From positions 2,370,801-2,434,800 of the forward strand of contig NZ_BMXQ01000001.1 of NCBI RefSeq assembly GCF_014651835.1: a stretch of 64,000 nt of DNA, given 5' to 3'. The translations under genes and the position numbers were made by a program. The DNA is from Pigmentiphaga litoralis (lineage in GTDB: Bacteria > Pseudomonadota > Gammaproteobacteria > Burkholderiales > Burkholderiaceae_B). Of the stretch, positions 24,370-33,172 are shown piece by piece. Below the pieces are notes generated by a model that was given only the letters and a program-made list of their open reading frames with translations, did no database searches and was not told the DNA's origin. Numbering within the stretch: position 1 is the stretch's first letter; each line of letters begins with the position of its first letter.

Positions 24370-25617
24370 TCAGTGCCTGACCGGCGCGACGGCCGTTTCG
24401 CGCATGATGGCTTCGGGCGTGCGATAGCGTTCCGCCATCTCGCGTTCTTCGGCCGTCCGCAGCTGCGCCTGCATGTAGGCGCCCAGCGCGCGGGCATGGC
24501 CGACAATGAACGCACCGGTGTCCCGCCGCTGCGCTTCGTAGTCGACCAGCGCATCCGGAATACTGGCGTGGTGGGTCAAGGCCTCCACCAGCGCCATCGC
24601 GTCCCCCGCCGCTTTCGTCACGCCCATGCCGCAATGCGGCCGGGCCACGAAAGCGGCGTCCCCCAGCAAGGCCACCTGCCCCAGCGCAATGCGGGGGCTT
24701 TCCAGGTCAAAGATCGGCTGGAAAAACAGGTTTTCGGTCTTCTCCACCACTTCTGCAAATTGCGGCGCCAACACGTCGCGGGCGGCCTGTCGCGCCTGCG
24801 TGACGAACTCCGGCCGGATCAGTGGCGGCGGAATGCCGTCCATCCAGACCCGGCCCGTCGCGTCGGTGACCATGTCTCGAAAGGTCGTGGCTTCGTCCGC
24901 CGGCCGGTACCAGACGAAGTTGAAGCGCCGCCGGCCAGGCTCCACGCCATTGTGCTGGCCCGCGACCGGATAGGCGATCATCTGCTCGCACGGCGGAATG
25001 CCAAAGGCAAAGTAGGGGAACAGTTCTTCGCGTACCCGCTCGCTCAATACCGATTCGTCGACCAGGCCGCGCCACGCCACATAGCTGGCATACACCGGAT
25101 TGGCATCGGGCAGCAGCGCCTTGCGGATGGTTGACCGCAGGCCGTCGGCGGCGACTACCAGGTCGGCCTGATCGCGATAGCCATCCCGGAACACCAGGTG
25201 CACGGCGCCGTCACGCTGTTCGATAGCCGCCAGTTCCCGGCCGTTGTGATACCGGTCGGCAGGAAAAGCGGATTTCAGAATGCTGTACAGGCGGCCCCAG
25301 GCGGTCAGCACCTGCGGCATGGCGCGCCGGCCCAGCACCGACCCATCCTGGGCCAGCGTGATCCGTTCCTGCACCGACACGCCAATCGCGTCATCGGTGG
25401 GCAGGCCCATGGCCGCCAGAGCCTCCATCAATTCCGGATGGGTCACGATGCCCGCGCCCCGCCCTTCCAGTTCGTCGGCCACCCGCTCGTGCACGTGGAC
25501 GTCCCATCCGGCTCGCAGCAGCAGATTGGCGGCAAACAGGCCGCCCAGCGACCCGCCCACGACGATGGCCCTGCGAGATTCAGTCTTTCCGGATTCAGTC
25601 TTGCGCGCTTCAGTCAT
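24370..25617 (-). CDS. FAD-dependent aromatic-ring-type monooxygenase
   Basis: This 415-residue group A flavoprotein has the dinucleotide motif VGGSLGGLFAANLLLRAG (residues about 20-37), the DG motif VVAADGLRST, and the GD motif ALLGDAAFVARPHCGMG. These define PHBH-type hydroxylases that insert oxygen next to a ring hydroxyl using NAD(P)H. The N-terminus resembles the 2,6-dihydroxypyridine/6-hydroxynicotinate hydroxylase branch, but I cannot fix the substrate. Its ATG overlaps the end of the VOC gene by eight bases, so the two are coupled. The pair diverges from a Liv-type importer, suggesting import and oxidation of the same compound. Confidence 0.92.
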   Translation of the reverse strand: MTEARKTESGKTESRRAIVVGGSLGGLFAANLLLRAGWDVHVHERVADELEGRGAGIVTHPELMEALAAMGLPTDDAIGVSVQERITLAQDGSVLGRRAMPQVLTAWGRLYSILKSAFPADRYHNGRELAAIEQRDGAVHLVFRDGYRDQADLVVAADGLRSTIRKALLPDANPVYASYVAWRGLVDESVLSERVREELFPYFAFGIPPCEQMIAYPVAGQHNGVEPGRRRFNFVWYRPADEATTFRDMVTDATGRVWMDGIPPPLIRPEFVTQARQAARDVLAPQFAEVVEKTENLFFQPIFDLESPRIALGQVALLGDAAFVARPHCGMGVTKAAGDAMALVEALTHHASIPDALVDYEAQRRDTGAFIVGHARALGAYMQAQLRTAEEREMAERYRTPEAIMRETAVAPVRH

Positions 25618-26077
25618 GACGGCCCCCCGATTGCACGACGTCGGCCAGAGCTTCGGCCGCTGGAAAATTCAATTCGATGGTGACGCCCGACGGGTCTTCC
25701 ATGAACACCTGGTGCAGCCCCATGTCGGGCACTGTGCGCTCGCGGCATTCCAGGCCGGCCTCTTTCAGGCGCCGCCGCATGTCAGCCAGGTCGGTGGCCA
25801 GGAAGGCCACGTGGTCGATCGCGCCGCTGCCGTGCAGGCTCGACTCGTCCATCTCGCCCAGGTATTCGGTCAGGCCCGAAGGATCGTCCTTGTCGATTCC
25901 GATGATGTGGACCACGCCGTAGTCGGCTTCATCGCCGCCGCGATACAGCCAGACGCCGGGAAACTTGAACGCCGGCCGATAGCCTTCCTTGAAGCCCAGG
26001 ATCCCGGTGTAGAAGCGGCGCGTGGCCTCAATATCCGTGGTGCGCACAGAAAAATGAGCCAGCTTGCTGATCGGCAT
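25610..26077 (-). CDS. VOC-superfamily enzyme (glyoxalase/dioxygenase fold)
   Basis: This 155-residue single-domain vicinal-oxygen-chelate protein has two beta-alpha-beta-beta-beta units. Likely metal ligands are His 8 (LAHFSVRTTD), the His of AIDHVAFLA and the Glu of GVTIELNF. Such proteins serve as lyases, isomerases or ring-cleaving dioxygenases. Coupling with an FAD hydroxylase makes a step after ring hydroxylation plausible, but an extradiol dioxygenase would usually be longer. It is the first gene of the minus-strand pair. Confidence 0.88.
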   Translation of the reverse strand: MPISKLAHFSVRTTDIEATRRFYTGILGFKEGYRPAFKFPGVWLYRGGDEADYGVVHIIGIDKDDPSGLTEYLGEMDESSLHGSGAIDHVAFLATDLADMRRRLKEAGLECRERTVPDMGLHQVFMEDPSGVTIELNFPAAEALADVVQSGGRHD

Positions 26078-26093
26078 GATCGTCTCCGTTAAG

Positions 26094-26226
26094 TTATCGA
26101 TGGATAAATACTAAGCGCGTTTGTCCGCCGCCTGCAAGCCTTCACGCAGCAAACCGGCCTAGGGTTTCCCCCTCTGTTGATCGATTGACAAATAAGCCGC
26201 CAGAACTCAAAGTTATCGAATGATAA
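26094..26226. promoter_or_regulatory. Divergent operator region with three TTATC-N4-GATAA-like sites
   Basis: Perfect TTATC-N4-GATAA sites occur at 26094-26107 (spacer GATG) and 26213-26226 (spacer GAAT), one near each divergent gene. A degenerate copy at 26178-26193 (TGATCGATTGACAAAT) matches the first site at 13 of 16 positions. The spacing suggests a dimeric regulator controlling both the monooxygenase pair and the importer. The protein is not identified; the TetR gene beyond livF is a candidate. Confidence 0.7.
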
Positions 26227-26270
26227 ACAGCAATGCATCCCGTCCGGGACATGCCGATCAGGAGACCCAC

Positions 26271-27485
26271 ATGCCACTGCCTTCCCCCCACCGCCCCGCT
26301 CTGCGACTGGCCTCGACCGCCGTGCTGATGGGCGTTTGCGCCCTGGCGCATGCACAGGCCATCAAGATCGGACTGCCCGTTCCGCTGACCGGCCCCTACG
26401 GCGCCGAAGCGCAGGACCAGGTGCGCAATGCCGAACTGGCCACCAAGGAATTCAACGACGCCGGCGGCCTGGGCGGGCGCAAGGCAGAACTGCTGGTACG
26501 GGATGACCGGCTCAACCCTGGAGAAGCCGCCACCCGCGCGCTGGAACTGATCGAAAAGGAAGGCGTCCGCTTCATCGTGGGGGGACTGTCGGCGGCCACG
26601 CAACTGTCGATCAACAACGTGACCAAGCAGCGCAAGGTGCTGTATGTGTCGATCAGTCAGTCCGACGCGATCAACGAAGCCACCGACGCAAGCCCCTATA
26701 CCTTTCATGAAGCGCTGAACCCGCACATGACGACCCAGGCAGTGGGCAAGTACGTCTTCAAGCGCGGCATGAAAGTCGCCTTCCTGACGGCCGATTACGC
26801 CTATGGCCATGAAATGACGCGCGGCTTTACCGCTGTCGCAAAAGAGATGGGCGCCGAGGTGGTTGGCGAAGTCAAGCATCCCCTGGGCGCGACCGATTTC
26901 TCGGCCTTCCTGCCTCGCATCCGCGCCATGAATGCCGACGTGCTGGTGTTCAACAACTTCGGCGCCGACAACCGCATCTCGATCAAGCAGGCCGGCGACT
27001 TCGGCATGAAAAAACAGATGCGCTTCGTCACGCCCATCCTGACCTACACCGCACGGGTGTCGGGCGGCGCCAGCACCTATGACGGCGTCATCGGCGGCAC
27101 GCAGTACTACTGGAAGCTGCAGGACACCGTGGCATCGGCCAAGACCTTCAACGCGGCGTTTCGCGCGGCCAACAAGGATCGCTATCCGTCCGACTACGGC
27201 GCGATGGCCTATTCCGCCGTCAAGTCGCTGTTGATGGCGGTCAAGACGGCGGGCTCCACCGAACCGGACAAGGTCGCCTCGGCGCTGCGCGCGCTCAAGT
27301 ACGACACCTACAAGGGCGCACAGTACTACCGTGGCTGCGATCAGCAATCGGTGCAGTCGGTGCTAGTGATCCAGTCGGCGGCGGCCCAGGCCAGCAACCC
27401 CGATGAAGTGTTCAAGGTGCTGCACGTGGAACCGCCCAGCGAGACCCTGCTGCGTTCGTGCGAGACGCTAGGCTTCAAGGGCTGA
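26271..27485 (+). CDS. Branched-chain-amino-acid-type ABC transporter substrate-binding protein
   Basis: This 404-residue LivK-like periplasmic binding protein (Peripla_BP_6 fold) opens with a signal peptide ending ALAHAQA. IKIGLPVPLTGPYG marks the start of the mature domain. The later segments ELIEKEGVRFIVGG and the hinge around DYGAMAYSAVK are typical. GGAGACC precedes the ATG at 26271. As the first gene of a five-gene importer operon it sets specificity, which in this family extends to aromatic acids, amides and urea as well as amino acids. Context with an FAD hydroxylase favours an aromatic ligand. Confidence 0.93.
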   Translation: MPLPSPHRPALRLASTAVLMGVCALAHAQAIKIGLPVPLTGPYGAEAQDQVRNAELATKEFNDAGGLGGRKAELLVRDDRLNPGEAATRALELIEKEGVRFIVGGLSAATQLSINNVTKQRKVLYVSISQSDAINEATDASPYTFHEALNPHMTTQAVGKYVFKRGMKVAFLTADYAYGHEMTRGFTAVAKEMGAEVVGEVKHPLGATDFSAFLPRIRAMNADVLVFNNFGADNRISIKQAGDFGMKKQMRFVTPILTYTARVSGGASTYDGVIGGTQYYWKLQDTVASAKTFNAAFRAANKDRYPSDYGAMAYSAVKSLLMAVKTAGSTEPDKVASALRALKYDTYKGAQYYRGCDQQSVQSVLVIQSAAAQASNPDEVFKVLHVEPPSETLLRSCETLGFKG

Positions 27486-27512
27486 CGTGCCCCCTTTTCA
27501 GGAAGATCCCGC

Positions 27513-28388
27513 ATGACATTCGATCTCATCGCCCTGCAGTTGTTCACCGGACTGGCACTGGGCGCCATCTATGTGTTGCTGGCCGTGGGGCTGTCGCTGA
27601 TCTTCGGCATGCTGACCGTGGTCAACTTCGCGCACGGTGCGTTCTACATGCTGGGCGCGTACGCCGGCTTTTTCGTGGCCGAGAAAACCGGCAGCTTCTG
27701 GCTCGCCATGCTGCTGGCGCCGATCATCGTGGCCGCGATCGGCATGGTGTGCGAACGCTGGCTGATCCGGCCGCTGTATGGCCGCGGGATCGACTATCCC
27801 CTGCTGCTGACCTTCGGCCTGGCCTACATGATGGTCGAAGCCGTGCGGATGATTTTTGGCCGCGCGGGTCTGCCCTTCGATACGCCCGAGATCCTTCAGG
27901 GCGCGACCAACCTGGGCTTTGCCGACTTCCCCACCTATCGCCTGTTCGTGATCGGCGTCGTGGTCGCGCTGCTGGTGGTGCTGTGGTTCTTCATCGAAAA
28001 GACGTCGCTGGGCCTGATCGTGCGGGCCGGCGCGCGGGATCCGGTCATCGTGCGGGTGCTGGGCGTCGACATCTCCAAGGTCTGGCTGATCGTGTTCGGT
28101 GTCGGCACGGGTATCGCTGCCCTGGCTGGCGTGCTGGCCGCGCCGCTGCAAGGCGTGTCGCCCGACATGGGGACGTCGGTCCTGATCGTTGCCTTCGTCG
28201 TGACCGTGGTCGGCGGCATGGGCTCGCTGACTGGCGCCGTGGTCGCGGGACTGCTGGTAGGCATCGCCGAAAGCATGTCCGTGCTCTTCTTTCCCGAGGC
28301 CGCCAAAGTCTCGATGTTCGTCATCATGGCCATCGTGCTCCTGTTCCGTCCGCAAGGGCTGTTCGGTCGCGCCGGCCTCATGACCTGA
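27513..28388 (+). CDS. livH: ABC transporter permease, LivH type
   Basis: This 291-residue inner-membrane permease of a branched-chain-amino-acid-type importer has about eight helices. VGLSLIFGMLTVVNFAHGAFYMLGAY is represented by FGMLTVVNFAHGAFYM, the hallmark near the N-terminus. The cytoplasmic EAA-like loop falls around VRAGARDPVIVRVLGVD. It lies 27 bases after the binding protein gene and 17 before livM. The symbol denotes family position, not proven leucine transport. Confidence 0.93.
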   Translation: MTFDLIALQLFTGLALGAIYVLLAVGLSLIFGMLTVVNFAHGAFYMLGAYAGFFVAEKTGSFWLAMLLAPIIVAAIGMVCERWLIRPLYGRGIDYPLLLTFGLAYMMVEAVRMIFGRAGLPFDTPEILQGATNLGFADFPTYRLFVIGVVVALLVVLWFFIEKTSLGLIVRAGARDPVIVRVLGVDISKVWLIVFGVGTGIAALAGVLAAPLQGVSPDMGTSVLIVAFVVTVVGGMGSLTGAVVAGLLVGIAESMSVLFFPEAAKVSMFVIMAIVLLFRPQGLFGRAGLMT

Positions 28389-28405
28389 AACCCTAGCGAG
28401 TCATC

Positions 28406-29407
28406 ATGAGCGAATCCCTCCATCCCCCCCTTCCGGCGGCGCCGTCCCGTCCGGTGCCCGCGCTGGCCTGGCCCGGCTTTGTCGCGCGCCACCGGGTGCT
28501 GTTCACCCTGGCCTTCTTTGCCGTGTTCCCCTGGCTGATGCCCTATCAGTCGGTGGCCATCAACATTCTGATCTTCGGTCTGTATGCGGTCGGCTTCAAC
28601 CTGCTGTTCGGCTATACCGGTCTGCTGTCGTTCGGGCATGCGGCCTTCCTGGGGGTCGGCGGCTACACCGCCGGCATCCTGATCGCGCAGCACGGCGCGG
28701 CCTGGTGGTGGGCCATCCCCGCCGCCGTGGCCATGGCCGCCGTGGTCGCGCTGGTGATGGGCCTGCTGGCCATTCGCACCCGCGGCATCTATTTCGCGAT
28801 GGTCACGCTGGCGCTGTCGCAGTGCGTGTACTTCCTGGTCTATCAGCTGCCGGCGTCGGGCGGCGAGAACGGGCTGCGTGGCGCCAACGTGGCCGACGTG
28901 TCGCTGTTCGGTCTGCACCTGAACCTGCTGGACCCCATGGAGAAGTACTACTTCATGCTGGCCTTCGTGGCGGTGGCGCTGGTGGCCCTGTCGCGGATTC
29001 TGGCATCGCCCTTCGGCGGCGTGATCGAAGCCATCCGCGAGAACGAATCACGGGCCCGGGCCTGCGGCTTCAACGTCGAACGCACCAAGCTGCTGGCCTT
29101 CGTGCTGTCCGCGGCGTTCTGCGGACTGGCCGGGGCGCTGTACGCGATCCACCTGTCCAGCGTCGCCATCGAAACGCTGGCCTACACCACGTCGGGCATG
29201 GTGGTCATGCTCTGCCTGCTGGGCGGCATGGGCACCTACTTCGGCCCGTTTGTCGGGGCCGCCCTGTTCCTGGTCATCCAGGATGTCATCTCGGAATACA
29301 CCGAAAACTGGCAGCTGTACGTGGGCGCCGTGTTCGTGTTCTTCGTGCTCTTCTTCCCGAAAGGCGTCTGGGGCACCCTGCTGGAGAAACTTCGCCATGA
29401 CCGCTGA
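28406..29407 (+). CDS. livM: ABC transporter permease, LivM type
   Basis: This is the second permease of the importer, 333 residues, with a Pro/Ala-rich cytoplasmic N-terminal tail and about ten helices. Family landmarks are NLLFGYTGLLSFGHAAFLGVG and, in the cytoplasmic loop, AIRENESRARACGFNVERTK. It overlaps the start of livG by 11 bases, consistent with translational coupling. Confidence 0.94.
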   Translation: MSESLHPPLPAAPSRPVPALAWPGFVARHRVLFTLAFFAVFPWLMPYQSVAINILIFGLYAVGFNLLFGYTGLLSFGHAAFLGVGGYTAGILIAQHGAAWWWAIPAAVAMAAVVALVMGLLAIRTRGIYFAMVTLALSQCVYFLVYQLPASGGENGLRGANVADVSLFGLHLNLLDPMEKYYFMLAFVAVALVALSRILASPFGGVIEAIRENESRARACGFNVERTKLLAFVLSAAFCGLAGALYAIHLSSVAIETLAYTTSGMVVMLCLLGGMGTYFGPFVGAALFLVIQDVISEYTENWQLYVGAVFVFFVLFFPKGVWGTLLEKLRHDR

Positions 29408-30173
29408 ACGCCTGGACGACACCCTTCATGACACACTGATCGAGACCCGCAACGTGAGCAAACGGTTTGGCGGATTCCTGGCGCTCAAGGACATCTCGGT
29501 CCGCATTCCGCGTGGCCGTCTCACGTCGATCATCGGTCCCAACGGCGCGGGCAAAAGCACCTACTTCAACATGCTGTCGGGAGCGCATGCGCCCAGCGGC
29601 GGTCAGGTCATCTTCGACGGCCAGGACATCACGGGCCTCAAGCCGCACGACTTCGCGCACATCGGCATTGCCAAGTCCTTCCAGATCACCAACCTGTTTC
29701 CGCGCTTCACGGCGCTGGAAAACGTACGGATCGCCTTGCAGGCGCATGTGTCGCGCTACGGTCTGTGGCGCAAGCGGGCGAGCCTGGCCGGACTGGAAGA
29801 ACGCGCCATGGACCTGCTGCGCACGGTCGGCCTGCAGGAACGGGCGCGGCATCGCGCGCATGAACTGGCGCACGGCCAGCAGCGCAGCCTGGAGATCGCG
29901 GTGGCGCTGGCGGCCGACCCCAAGCTGCTCTTGATGGATGAGCCGACGGCAGGCATGAGTCCGGAAGAGACCAAGACGATGATGCATCTGATCCGCGAAC
30001 TGGTCGAGGCGCGCACGGTCGTGCTGGTCGAACACAAGATGAAGATGGTCATGGGCATCAGCGACCGGATCGTCGTGTTGCATCACGGCGAACTGCTGGC
30101 CGAAGGCACCCCCGACGACATCCGCTGCGACGAGCAGGTCAAGCGGGTCTACCTGGGCCAGGGCAATCATTGA
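29397..30173 (+). CDS. livG: ABC transporter ATP-binding protein, LivG type
   Basis: This is a 258-residue ATPase subunit. Walker A is GPNGAGKST, the signature region is LAHGQQRSLEIAVALA, Walker B LLLMDEPTAGMSP, and the switch His is in LVEHKM. The start at 29397 lies inside the last codons of livM. The C-terminal extension VKRVYLG is typical of LivG. The second ATPase gene follows after 14 bases. Confidence 0.95.
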   Translation: MTAERLDDTLHDTLIETRNVSKRFGGFLALKDISVRIPRGRLTSIIGPNGAGKSTYFNMLSGAHAPSGGQVIFDGQDITGLKPHDFAHIGIAKSFQITNLFPRFTALENVRIALQAHVSRYGLWRKRASLAGLEERAMDLLRTVGLQERARHRAHELAHGQQRSLEIAVALAADPKLLLMDEPTAGMSPEETKTMMHLIRELVEARTVVLVEHKMKMVMGISDRIVVLHHGELLAEGTPDDIRCDEQVKRVYLGQGNH

Positions 30174-30187
30174 AAGAGGCAACCATC

Positions 30188-30892
30188 ATGCTGCACATTC
30201 AAGATCTTCATGCCTGGTATGGCGAGGCCCACGTGCTGCAAGGCGTGAACCTGCAGGTCAATCAGGGCGAACTGGTCTGCCTGGTGGGCCGCAACGGCGC
30301 GGGCAAGACCACCACCGTCAAAAGCGTGGCCGGGCTGATGACCAAGGTGAAAGGGTCCATCCGTTTCGATGGCCAGGAAATCCTGGGCCTGCCGGCGCAT
30401 GCCCGCTATGCGCGCGGCCTGGCCTACGTGCCCGAAGAACGGCGCATCGTCCCCGGGCTGACCGTGCGCGAGAACATCCGCCTGGGCCTGCTGCGTTCGC
30501 CGCTGCATGCGCGCGAATCGGAAATCATTGACGAGATTGCCGACACCTTTCCGCGGCTGAAGGAACGCCTGGATCAGCAGGCGGTGACCATGTCCGGCGG
30601 CGAGCAGCAGATGCTGACGATCGCGCGCGCCATGGCGGCCAAGCCCAAGTTCGTGCTGCTGGACGAGCCGTCGGAAGGCATCATGCCGCTGCTGGTCGAT
30701 GAGATGTTCGAGTACTTCACGGCGCTGAAGAAGTCGGGCGTCACCATCCTGCTGATCGAGCAGAACGTGGAACTGGCGCTTCGGATCGCCGACCGCGCGT
30801 ACATTCTGGACCAGGGGGAAGTGGTGTACGCCAATGATGCGACGGCCATGCTGGCGGATGCGTCGATCCAGGAGCGTTACTGCGCCGTGTGA
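30188..30892 (+). CDS. livF: ABC transporter ATP-binding protein, LivF type
   Basis: This is the 234-residue second ATPase of the importer: Walker A GRNGAGKTT, Q loop LAYVPEERRI, signature MSGGEQQMLTIARAM, Walker B FVLLDEPSEG and the switch in LIEQNVEL. The ATG at 30188 is preferred over an upstream TTG because it fits the family start (MLHIQDLHAWYG) and has AAAGAGG ahead of it. A GC-rich palindrome without a T run follows and separates it from the convergent tetR. Confidence 0.95.
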   Translation: MLHIQDLHAWYGEAHVLQGVNLQVNQGELVCLVGRNGAGKTTTVKSVAGLMTKVKGSIRFDGQEILGLPAHARYARGLAYVPEERRIVPGLTVRENIRLGLLRSPLHARESEIIDEIADTFPRLKERLDQQAVTMSGGEQQMLTIARAMAAKPKFVLLDEPSEGIMPLLVDEMFEYFTALKKSGVTILLIEQNVELALRIADRAYILDQGEVVYANDATAMLADASIQERYCAV

Positions 30893-30937
30893 ACGCAGGG
30901 GGCGCGGCGCCGCGCCGCGCAGCGCCCCGTGCTGGGC

Positions 30938-31618
30938 TCAGCCCTTGCGCAGGTCCGCCATCACGCGCGGGGCGCCGTGCAGGAAGGCGGCGACCTTGGT
31001 CTCGATCAGTCCGTCGATATCCTTCGGGATCTTCAAGCCGTAGATCCACTTGCGCACCCCCAGATAGAAGATGCTGGCGTGCAGCGCCCACACCAGTTCG
31101 ATCTCCGGTTCCAGTTCAGCCGCCCCCACCGGCGCCGCAATGCCGTACTCGTGGCGGATCTCGGCCAGCACCGGCAGGAACACCTTGGACCGCAGCTTGC
31201 TCAGGTAGGTGTTGTTGATCCCTTCACGCGTCAGGCCCGCAAAGATGAAGATGCGTATCCACTCTTCACGCAGGATCACGCGCGCGTAATCGCTGTAGAA
31301 GGACACCAGCCGGGCCGCCAGCGGAATGCTGCGGTCGGTCAGCACCGTTTCCCACGTCGGGCGCCAGCTGAACACTTCGCTGTACACCCGGTCGATCAGG
31401 GCTTCCTTGCTTGGAAAATAGCGGTACAGCAGCGGCTGCGTCACGCCGATTTCGCGGGCCAGCTCCCGGGTGCTGCCCGAAAAACCATGCCGCGTGAAGT
31501 GCTCGATCGCCTTCGCCACGATCTGCTGTTCGCGCTGTTCGGGCGCGAGGCGCTTCATGCCGGGGATGGGTTCCGAGTCGGAAGCGGGGGCGGCGACGGC
31601 TTTCGTTGACTTGACCAT
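30938..31618 (-). CDS. TetR-family transcriptional regulator
   Basis: This 226-residue repressor-type protein has a TetR helix-turn-helix near residues 45-70 (STRELAREIGVTQPLLYRYF, followed by PSKEAL). The rest is a helical ligand-binding domain without known similarity. About 20 disordered residues precede the domain, so Met 21 is an alternative start. A perfect 15-base palindrome lies 51 bases upstream of its ATG, consistent with autoregulation. It is convergent with livF, so it may control the importer operon or the DHA2 transporter upstream on its own strand. Confidence 0.92.
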   Translation of the reverse strand: MVKSTKAVAAPASDSEPIPGMKRLAPEQREQQIVAKAIEHFTRHGFSGSTRELAREIGVTQPLLYRYFPSKEALIDRVYSEVFSWRPTWETVLTDRSIPLAARLVSFYSDYARVILREEWIRIFIFAGLTREGINNTYLSKLRSKVFLPVLAEIRHEYGIAAPVGAAELEPEIELVWALHASIFYLGVRKWIYGLKIPKDIDGLIETKVAAFLHGAPRVMADLRKG

Positions 31619-31669
31619 GACCTTGGGTGTCGATTGCAGAAACGGGTTGGCGAAAAAAATGCAGGCGCC

Positions 31670-31684
31670 GACTGATTATCAGTC
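31670..31684. promoter_or_regulatory. Perfect palindrome upstream of tetR
   Basis: GACTGATTATCAGTC is a 7-1-7 perfect inverted repeat 51 bases ahead of the TetR start and 49 bases beyond the stop of the DHA2 transporter. Size and position fit a TetR dimer operator. Confidence 0.65.
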
Positions 31685-31733
31685 GATCACCTGCACGATC
31701 TCATGCGGGTTGTCTGTCGTCAAGCCAGGGTCG

Positions 31734-33164
31734 TCACTTCTTCCCGCTCACCTCGGCCCCTGCCGTCAACGACAGTCCGCGGAAGTACCAGATCGACAGA
31801 AAGAAGGCGATGCCGATCAGCAGATAGCCGGGCATCACATCCCGTGCTTCCAGCACCGTCACCCCGCGCAGATGCATGCTGGTCTTGAGCGAGAATGCGG
31901 CAAGCGCCACCCCCAGGCTGATCGCCAGCTGCTGGGCCACGCTGGCCAGGCCCGTGGCCCGGCCCATCTGCTCGGACGTGATGTCGGCATAGGCCAGGGT
32001 ATTGACCGCAGTCAGCTGCAAGGACCGGAAGAAGCCGCCCAGCAGCAGCACGGCCAGGATCACCATGTGGGGCGTGTCCACGTCGAACAGGATGCAGCCC
32101 ATGATCGACAGACCCGTCAGAATCGCATTGACCATCAGTACCTTGCGAAAGCCCGCACGCTGGATGATGCGCGGCGCGGTCACCTTCATGGCCAGCGCAC
32201 CGACCGCGCCGGAAAAGGTCAGCATGCCGGCGGCAAACGGCGTCAAGCCGAACCCGACCTGCAACTGCATGGCCAACAGGAAAGGCACCGCGCCAACCGC
32301 CAGCCGGCACAGATTGCCGCCCACGATGGCCGTGGAAAAAGTCGGAACCTTCAGCAGGCTGAAGTCCAGGATGGGATGCGGCGTGCGGCGCGCATGCAGG
32401 ATGTACAGCCAGCCGCACAGCAGGCCGCCGGCCACCATGGCGCCGGTGGCCAGGGGCGACAGCACGCCATGCGCCATGGCATCGAAAGAGAACACCAGGC
32501 TGGCCAGGCACAGGCCGGTCAGAATGAAGCCGATCACATCCAGCGGCTGTGCCTGCCCGCCATCGATGTTCTTGATATGGCGCAGCACCAGCACCACACC
32601 CAGCAAGCCGATCGGCACGTTGATGAAAAAGATCCATCGCCACGAGGTATAGGTGACCAGGAAGCCGCCCAGCGCCGGCCCCATGATCGGCCCCAGCAGC
32701 GCGGGCATGCTCAGGAACGACATGGCGCGCACCATCTCGCTTTTCTTGACCGATCGCAGCAGCACGATGCGGCCCACGGGCACCATCATGGCGCCGGCAA
32801 AGCCTTGCACCACGCGGCCGCACAGCAGTTGCGGCAGGGTCTGCGCGAACCCGCAACCCATCGACGCCACCGTGAACAGCGCGATCGCGGCCGCGAACAC
32901 CTGGCGCGCGCCGAAGCGGTCGGCGGCCCAGCCACAGATCGGCACGAACACCGCCACACTGAGCAGGTACGCGGTGATCGCAATGTTCATGCGCACCGGA
33001 TCCTCGTTCAAGGACACGGCCATGGCGGGCAGCGCGGTCGCGATCACGGTTGCGTCGAGCATCTGCATGAACAGGGCACAGCCCACGATCAGCGGCACAA
33101 CCATGGGCGAGATGCGCGCGCCGATGCGTTGCAGAAGGGGCAGATCGTTGGTGTGGTGATACAT
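31734..33164 (-). CDS. DHA2-family MFS drug efflux transporter (EmrB-like)
   Basis: This is a 476-residue proton-coupled exporter with fourteen expected helices. It shows MQMLDATVIATALPAMA in TM1 (family motif D1), GWAADRFGARQVF in loop 2-3 (motif A), GRVVQGFAGAMMVPVGR (motif B) and LGPIMGPALGGFLV (motif C). It lies eight bases after the MarR gene on the same strand, so both are expressed from one promoter with an evident operator. No EmrA-type adaptor is present. The product probably exports a toxic compound sensed by the MarR protein. Confidence 0.94.
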   Translation of the reverse strand: MYHHTNDLPLLQRIGARISPMVVPLIVGCALFMQMLDATVIATALPAMAVSLNEDPVRMNIAITAYLLSVAVFVPICGWAADRFGARQVFAAAIALFTVASMGCGFAQTLPQLLCGRVVQGFAGAMMVPVGRIVLLRSVKKSEMVRAMSFLSMPALLGPIMGPALGGFLVTYTSWRWIFFINVPIGLLGVVLVLRHIKNIDGGQAQPLDVIGFILTGLCLASLVFSFDAMAHGVLSPLATGAMVAGGLLCGWLYILHARRTPHPILDFSLLKVPTFSTAIVGGNLCRLAVGAVPFLLAMQLQVGFGLTPFAAGMLTFSGAVGALAMKVTAPRIIQRAGFRKVLMVNAILTGLSIMGCILFDVDTPHMVILAVLLLGGFFRSLQLTAVNTLAYADITSEQMGRATGLASVAQQLAISLGVALAAFSLKTSMHLRGVTVLEARDVMPGYLLIGIAFFLSIWYFRGLSLTAGAEVSGKK

Positions 33165-33172
33165 GGCGTCCC

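Noticed and set aside
30901-30916. 16-base GC palindrome after livF
   Set aside because: GGCGCGGCGCCGCGCC is perfect but lies in very GC-rich DNA and lacks a T run; it may help termination, but not enough to call.
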